Below are positions 6,321 through 10,132 of a stretch of DNA of 10,132 nucleotides, one piece after another. The notes below the pieces were generated by a model. It saw only the letters and a list, made by a program, of their open reading frames with translations, had not been told where the DNA came from and did no database searches. Source of the DNA: Planctomycetota bacterium. GTDB lineage: Bacteria; Planctomycetota; Phycisphaerae; Sedimentisphaerales; Anaerohalosphaeraceae. The stretch spans positions 1 through 10,132 of the forward strand of contig JAGHBX010000467.1 of NCBI GenBank assembly GCA_021160785.1, given 5' to 3'. A program made the translations under genes and the position numbers. The number at the start of each line of letters is the position of its first letter. Within the stretch, counting starts at the first letter, position 1.

Positions 6321-6364
6321 TCAACAACACAATCTAAAATCGACAATATACAATCCGCTTGTGT

Positions 6365-6378
6365 CCCGGCGCGCCGGG
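6365..6378. repeat. Perfect GC-rich palindrome CCCGGCGCGCCGGG
   Basis: A 14-bp perfect palindrome 6 nt beyond the stop of the leftward SMP-30-like gene. No T-tract follows on the minus strand. It could be part of a dispersed repeat, a transcript-end stabiliser or a protein site. Confidence 0.4.
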
Positions 6379-6384
6379 GTACAA

Positions 6385-7299
6385 TCAGTTCCCTTTTACT
6401 CTCATCTTCAGCGTATAAATCGAGTCACTCGCTGTGATGAACAGTGTGCGCCTGTCCCTGCCGCCGAATGTTACATTTGCCGTCCACCGCTCGTCGATAT
6501 CGATCTGCCTGATTTTGGCGCCGGTCTTGTCAAATACCGAGACTCCTTTGCCGGTGAGGTACACATTGCCCTCGTTGTCAATCGTCATCCCATCCGAGCC
6601 CAACTCGCAAAACAGCTTCTTGCCCGACAGCGTTCCGTCGGTGTTGATTGTATAGACATAAGTCTTCTTCGCCTTGATGTCGGCGACATAAAGCTTTCTG
6701 CCGTCCGGCGTGCCGATAATTCCGTTGGGCTGCTTCAAATCATCCGCCACCCGAACAAGCTTCTTGCGGTCCGCCGACAGATAATAGACGCACTGTCCGT
6801 CCTGCTCCATGGGCCCGCGTTTCCAGTAATTCCTCTTATAGAACGGGTCCGTAAAATAAATCCCGCCACCGTTCGGCCTGATCCAGAGATCGTTAGGCGC
6901 GTTCAAGAGCTTGCCCTTGTAATCCTTCACCAGGACCTTGTGCCCCCCCTTCATATCGATCAGCCAAAGCTCATTTTTCTCATCGGCACAGGCTAACAGA
7001 TTGCCCTTCTTATCGAAATACAATCCGTTCGATCGCCCGCAGGGCTGCATAAACGTCGACAGCTTGCCATCGACCGACCACTTCATAATCCGGTCGTTCG
7101 GCTGGTCGGTAAAGTACACATTGCCTTTGGCGTCCGCGGCGGGCCCCTCTGTAAACTTGAAATCATCGGCAGCTAATTTCACCTCCGCCCCGGCCGCAAC
7201 AATATCGCCGCCGGCTTTTTGCTCGGCCGCCGCGCATCCACCGGCAAGACCCGTAAGACAAAACGCCGCAATCAAGAACATCGACCCTGGCTTATTCAT
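6385..7299 (-). CDS. SMP-30/gluconolactonase-family exported lipoprotein
   Basis: A 304-residue six-bladed beta-propeller of the SMP-30/gluconolactonase/LRE-like family, whose members hydrolyse sugar lactones with a bound divalent metal. Candidate metal ligands are in the expected order: E51 in FTEGPAAD, N136/D137 in NAPNDLW, N192 in PNGI and D236 in LGSDGM. The blade pattern 'DAKGNVYFTD', 'DKKGNLLACAD', 'PDGRKLYVAD', 'DNEGNVYLTG' recurs through the protein. Residues 1-22 form a signal sequence ending LAGGC, a near-canonical lipobox with C22 as lipid anchor, so it acts outside the inner membrane. AGGAG (7310-7306), 6 nt before the ATG, fixes the start at Met1 rather than Met7. A sigma-70-like promoter lies at 7395-7367. 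The true substrate is unknown; a role in sugar-acid breakdown is a family-based guess. Confidence 0.88.
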   Translation of the reverse strand: MNKPGSMFLIAAFCLTGLAGGCAAAEQKAGGDIVAAGAEVKLAADDFKFTEGPAADAKGNVYFTDQPNDRIMKWSVDGKLSTFMQPCGRSNGLYFDKKGNLLACADEKNELWLIDMKGGHKVLVKDYKGKLLNAPNDLWIRPNGGGIYFTDPFYKRNYWKRGPMEQDGQCVYYLSADRKKLVRVADDLKQPNGIIGTPDGRKLYVADIKAKKTYVYTINTDGTLSGKKLFCELGSDGMTIDNEGNVYLTGKGVSVFDKTGAKIRQIDIDERWTANVTFGGRDRRTLFITASDSIYTLKMRVKGN

Positions 7300-7366
7300 A
7301 TCAAACTCCTGCCTTTCTACTCATTACTAACTATTAACCTAATGAATCACCCTGACTTTCCACCAG

Positions 7367-7395
7367 AGTATATACCAGCACCAGCCGTCGTGCAA
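7367..7395 (-). promoter_or_regulatory. Sigma-70-type promoter for the SMP-30-like gene
   Basis: On the minus strand TTGCAC (7395-7390) and TATACT (7372-7367) are separated by 17 nt. The leader to the ATG at 7299 would be about 60 nt and contains the AGGAG ribosome site. Confidence 0.6.
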
Positions 7396-7444
7396 GGGCG
7401 TATCTGTAAGAGAGAGCCATATTGTTGTAGACGGGAGGACACGT

Positions 7445-7684
7445 GTGAGTATAAAAGAACGAAAAAAGCAGCGCAGGGACATGGGAAGATACGAAGACCG
7501 GTCCGAGAGGCAATCAATGGCGGCCAGGCCTAATTTTTACAAGCAGATTCGTCGCCGTGAGCAGTTGTTCCAGCATTTGCTCGCCGGCGGTCGAAAGGCG
7601 CGGCAGCGGGCGGCAAGTTACTGCCGTATCAAGGGCCTCCGCTACCATGACGCCGAAGAAATTGCCCTGACCCTGTGGATCTGA
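7445..7684 (+). CDS. Small basic protein of unknown function
   Basis: A 79-residue open frame starting at GTG (7445) with a near-ideal ribosome site GGGAGGA (7433-7439) five bases before it. This makes it a credible gene and selects GTG over the ATG at 7481. The protein is rich in Arg/Lys, especially in residues 3-16 and 36-55, and ends in an acidic then hydrophobic stretch (HDAEEIALTLWI). There is no signal peptide, membrane segment or metal motif. Its composition would suit a nucleic-acid-, ribosome- or polymerase-binding protein, but that is speculation. It is not in an obvious operon: the next gene is 162 nt away and has its own promoter. I do not recognise the family. Confidence 0.65.
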   Translation: MSIKERKKQRRDMGRYEDRSERQSMAARPNFYKQIRRREQLFQHLLAGGRKARQRAASYCRIKGLRYHDAEEIALTLWI

Positions 7685-7729
7685 CGCCATCCGCCGGTGC
7701 GCCGCAAGTGTGCAAGGGTCATCGAACGC

Positions 7730-7758
7730 TTGAGCTTTCTTGATTGTTCCGTTATACT
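7730..7758 (+). promoter_or_regulatory. Sigma-70-type promoter for the PQQ-propeller gene
   Basis: TTGAGC (7730-7735), 17 nt, TATACT (7753-7758). Transcription would begin near 7765, giving a leader of about 80 nt to the ATG at 7847. The leader contains no riboswitch that I recognise. Confidence 0.6.
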
Positions 7759-7846
7759 ATTGACAAGCCGCCGCTGTCGTACATTGAGCGGCCGGGCGTG
7801 GCTTGACTTACACGATATGTTGGTGTTCTACGGATTGGAGTACGCG

Positions 7847-10132
7847 ATGACGAGAAAGTCTCAGTATTCATTTCATGGGTTCCTTATGGGTATCTGGTTT
7901 GTTTTCTATGTATCTTCGTTGATTGCGGCTGCGGCGCCCAGCGCCGAATCGCAGGCTGCCGACATCCTTGAGGCGGCGGGTGTAAAAGGGGGCCTGGTGG
8001 TTCATGTCGGTTGCGGCGACGGGAGACTGACCGGGGCTCTGCGGGCAAATGACAGTTTTATGGTGCAGGGTCTTACCGCCGATGCGGGCGCCGTCGACAA
8101 GGCTCGTGCGTATCTTCAATCGGAGGGTGTTTACGGAGCGGTTACGGTCGACCGCATCGACGGCGGGAGTCTGCCCTATATCGACAACCTTGTCAACCTT
8201 GTTGTGTCGGAGGACCTGGGCGCGGTTTCCATGAGGGAAGTAATGCGTGTGCTTTGCCCCGGCGGGGTGGCGTATATCAAGCAGGGCAGCAAATGGGCCA
8301 GGGCGGTCAAGCTGCGCCCGAAGGAGATCGACGAGTGGACCCATTACCTGCACGATTCATCCAACAACGCCGTCGCTCACGATACGGTGATCGGTCCGCC
8401 GCGGCGCATGCAGTGGGTGGGCAGTCCGAGACAATCGCGTCATCACGACCGCATGTCGAGTGTAAGCGCCGCGGTATCGGCGGGCGGGCGTGTGTTCTAT
8501 ATCATGGACGAGGCGACACCGATATCGATACTCATTGCGCCGCAGTGGTCGCTGATCGCGCGCGACGCTTTTAACGGTACGGTGCTGTGGAAGCGCCCGA
8601 TCAAGAATTGGCATCCGCATCTGTGGCCGCTCAAGAGCGGACCCGCCCAGTTGCCGCGGCGATTAGTGGCGGTGGGCGATCGTGTGTATGTAACGCTTGA
8701 TTACGCAGGTCCGATGCAGGCGATTGATGCGGCAACTGGAAAGACGGTGCGGACATACGGTGAGACAGCGGGCGCCGAGGAGATTATCTTTTGCGACGGC
8801 GTGCTGTTTGCGCCGGTCAACAGAAAGGGCGCTCAACCGATTGACTCTGGCAAGATCACCAGGGCTTACGGGGCAAAATCCTGGGATGAATTGCCCAGAG
8901 AACTTGTGGCAATCCAGGCCGACAGCGGCCGGGTGCTGTGGAACAATGAGCATACTGTCCTGCCGGGGACGTTAGCGGCGGATGAGGCCTCGGTGTACTT
9001 CCATAACGGGCGAAGCGTTGTGTGTCTGGACCGCAACACCGGCGAAGATCGCTGGCGATCGAAGGAAATCGCCCGGAGCGAGGTTATCCGCTCCTTCTAT
9101 CTGCCGACCCTGGTGGTGTACGACGACGTGGTGCTCTTTTCCGGCGGCGAAACCGCCGGCGCCCAGACCGGGTCATGGTACATGAAAGGCAAAGATACCA
9201 TGACGGCGCTGTCGACGAAGACAGGCAAGCTGCTGTGGACGGCGTATCATCCGCCTTCGGGGTATCGCTCGCCGGAGGATCTGCTTGTGGTTGACGGATT
9301 AGTGTGGACCGGCGAGACGACCAGCGGCAGAGCGAGCGGCGCTTTTACCGGGCGCGACCCGCACACAGGCCGGATCAAGCGGCAGTTCGGGCCGGATGTG
9401 GACATATACTGGTTTCATCACAGATGCTACCGGGGCAAGGCGACGGACAATTACCTGCTCATGTCGCGGGCGGGCACGGAGTTCGTGGATGTTCGCAACG
9501 AGCAGTGGATTGTTAATCACTGGGTTCGAGGCACGTGCCTGTACGGGATAATGCCCGCCAACGGCATGCTCTACAATCCGCCTAATCCATGCGCCTGCTA
9601 CCTCGAAAGCAAAGTGGACGGCTTTAACGCGCTGGCGCCGGCCTCAAAAGGGCCGCGCATAGACGAAAAGCTCGCAAAGGCGCCTCGCCTGCAAAAAGGC
9701 CCTGCATGGAATGACATAGAACCGCTTAAGAAAACGTCCGACGACTGGCCGACATACCGCCACGACGGGGCGCGCAGCGGTTCGGGCAGTGCGGTTTCGA
9801 CGATATTGAAGAAGGCGTGGCGCACCGATATCGGCGGCAAGCTGACAAGCCCGGTGATTGCAGGCGGTATGGTGTTTGTCGCATCTGTCGATTCGCACAT
9901 AGTGGCCGCGATTGACGCGGCCTCGGGCAGGCGCCTGTGGCGGTATACCACGGGCGGCCGCGTGGATTCGGCGCCGACGATCTGGAAGGGACGGGTGCTG
10001 TTTGGCTGCCGGGACGGGTGGGTATATTGCCTGCGGGCTTCGGACGGCAAATTGGCGTGGCGTTTTCGGGCTGCGCCGATGGAGCAGCGTTTGACGGCGT
10101 TTGAGCAGGTCGAATCGGTCTGGCCGGTTCAC
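7847..10132 (+). CDS. Exported methyltransferase-like/PQQ beta-propeller fusion, C-terminus beyond the window
   Basis: The frame is open for 762 residues from ATG at 7847 (GGAG at 7837-7840) to the right edge. Residues 1-30 form a signal peptide or anchor (FLMGIWFVFYVSSLIAAAA). Residues about 38-147 look like a class I SAM methyltransferase fold: motif I VVHVGCGDGR (51-60), and a late motif LVVSEDLG..MREVMRVLCPGGV (118-141). From about 185 on, PQQ-type propeller blades with the D-x2-(S/T)-G-x3-W pattern recur: AIDAATGKTVRTY (292-304), AIQADSGRVLW (355-365), CLDRNTGEDRW (393-403), ALSTKTGKLLW (454-464), AIDAASGRRLW (688-698), CLRASDGKLAW (728-738). A conserved-looking insert NPPNPCACYLESKVDGFNAL is at 577-596 and DWPTYRHDGARSG at 633-645. 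Proteins of this build occur in Planctomycetes and are often about 1000 residues or more. No enzymatic activity is established; methyl transfer outside the cytoplasm would be odd. Confidence 0.85.
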   Translation, partial: MTRKSQYSFHGFLMGIWFVFYVSSLIAAAAPSAESQAADILEAAGVKGGLVVHVGCGDGRLTGALRANDSFMVQGLTADAGAVDKARAYLQSEGVYGAVTVDRIDGGSLPYIDNLVNLVVSEDLGAVSMREVMRVLCPGGVAYIKQGSKWARAVKLRPKEIDEWTHYLHDSSNNAVAHDTVIGPPRRMQWVGSPRQSRHHDRMSSVSAAVSAGGRVFYIMDEATPISILIAPQWSLIARDAFNGTVLWKRPIKNWHPHLWPLKSGPAQLPRRLVAVGDRVYVTLDYAGPMQAIDAATGKTVRTYGETAGAEEIIFCDGVLFAPVNRKGAQPIDSGKITRAYGAKSWDELPRELVAIQADSGRVLWNNEHTVLPGTLAADEASVYFHNGRSVVCLDRNTGEDRWRSKEIARSEVIRSFYLPTLVVYDDVVLFSGGETAGAQTGSWYMKGKDTMTALSTKTGKLLWTAYHPPSGYRSPEDLLVVDGLVWTGETTSGRASGAFTGRDPHTGRIKRQFGPDVDIYWFHHRCYRGKATDNYLLMSRAGTEFVDVRNEQWIVNHWVRGTCLYGIMPANGMLYNPPNPCACYLESKVDGFNALAPASKGPRIDEKLAKAPRLQKGPAWNDIEPLKKTSDDWPTYRHDGARSGSGSAVSTILKKAWRTDIGGKLTSPVIAGGMVFVASVDSHIVAAIDAASGRRLWRYTTGGRVDSAPTIWKGRVLFGCRDGWVYCLRASDGKLAWRFRAAPMEQRLTAFEQVESVWPVH

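Noticed and set aside
6365..6378. Intrinsic terminator of the SMP-30-like gene
   Set aside because: The palindrome is strong, but no T-tract follows on the minus strand, so it is listed as a repeat only.
6025..6996. Plus-strand open frame of 323 residues
   Set aside because: It runs antisense across the channel start, a repeat-bearing spacer and the SMP-30-like gene, and has no recognisable domain.
7868..8953. Minus-strand open frames under the PQQ-propeller gene
   Set aside because: They are opposite a continuous plus frame with clear domains and its own promoter and ribosome site.

Overview
The window reads as a piece of a Planctomycetes genome, most likely class Phycisphaerae (Sedimentisphaerales-like). 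This is inferred from gene style, not from a marker gene: a very long exported protein joining a methyltransferase-like domain to PQQ-type beta-propeller repeats, a stand-alone short GspE/PulE ATPase, an ECF sigma factor paired with a small membrane anti-sigma candidate, and moderately high GC. No rRNA, tRNA, CRISPR array or transposase was seen.

Left block (1-3334): two leftward genes, a GspE/PulE-type ATPase followed by an exported protein of unknown function that runs off the left edge, lie back to back with a rightward pair, an ECF sigma factor overlapping a putative zinc-binding, membrane-anchored anti-sigma factor. The 197-bp gap between the two pairs holds two copies of one ECF-style promoter, CGGGTAAC-N15-TGCGTCATATC, facing opposite ways around a single symmetry axis. 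The simplest reading is that the sigma factor drives its own operon and the ATPase operon from a mirror-image control region.

Middle block (about 3335-4950): a lower-GC patchwork of gene remnants. It holds a TolB-like propeller scrap, a GTCATTCC-type palindromic repeat, a corrinoid protein lacking its N-terminus, a roughly 22-residue scrap that looks like the end of a dimethylamine methyltransferase (MtbB), and a PylB (3-methylornithine synthase) fragment lacking both ends. These are parts of a methylamine/pyrrolysine system, but none is intact. It is either decayed transferred DNA or an assembly chimera.

Right block (4956-10132): a leftward YbdG-like MscS channel, a short repeat-bearing spacer, a leftward SMP-30/gluconolactonase-type lipoprotein with a good sigma-70 promoter, a 79-residue orphan basic protein starting at GTG, and the methyltransferase/PQQ-propeller protein with its own sigma-70-type promoter, cut by the right edge at 762 residues.
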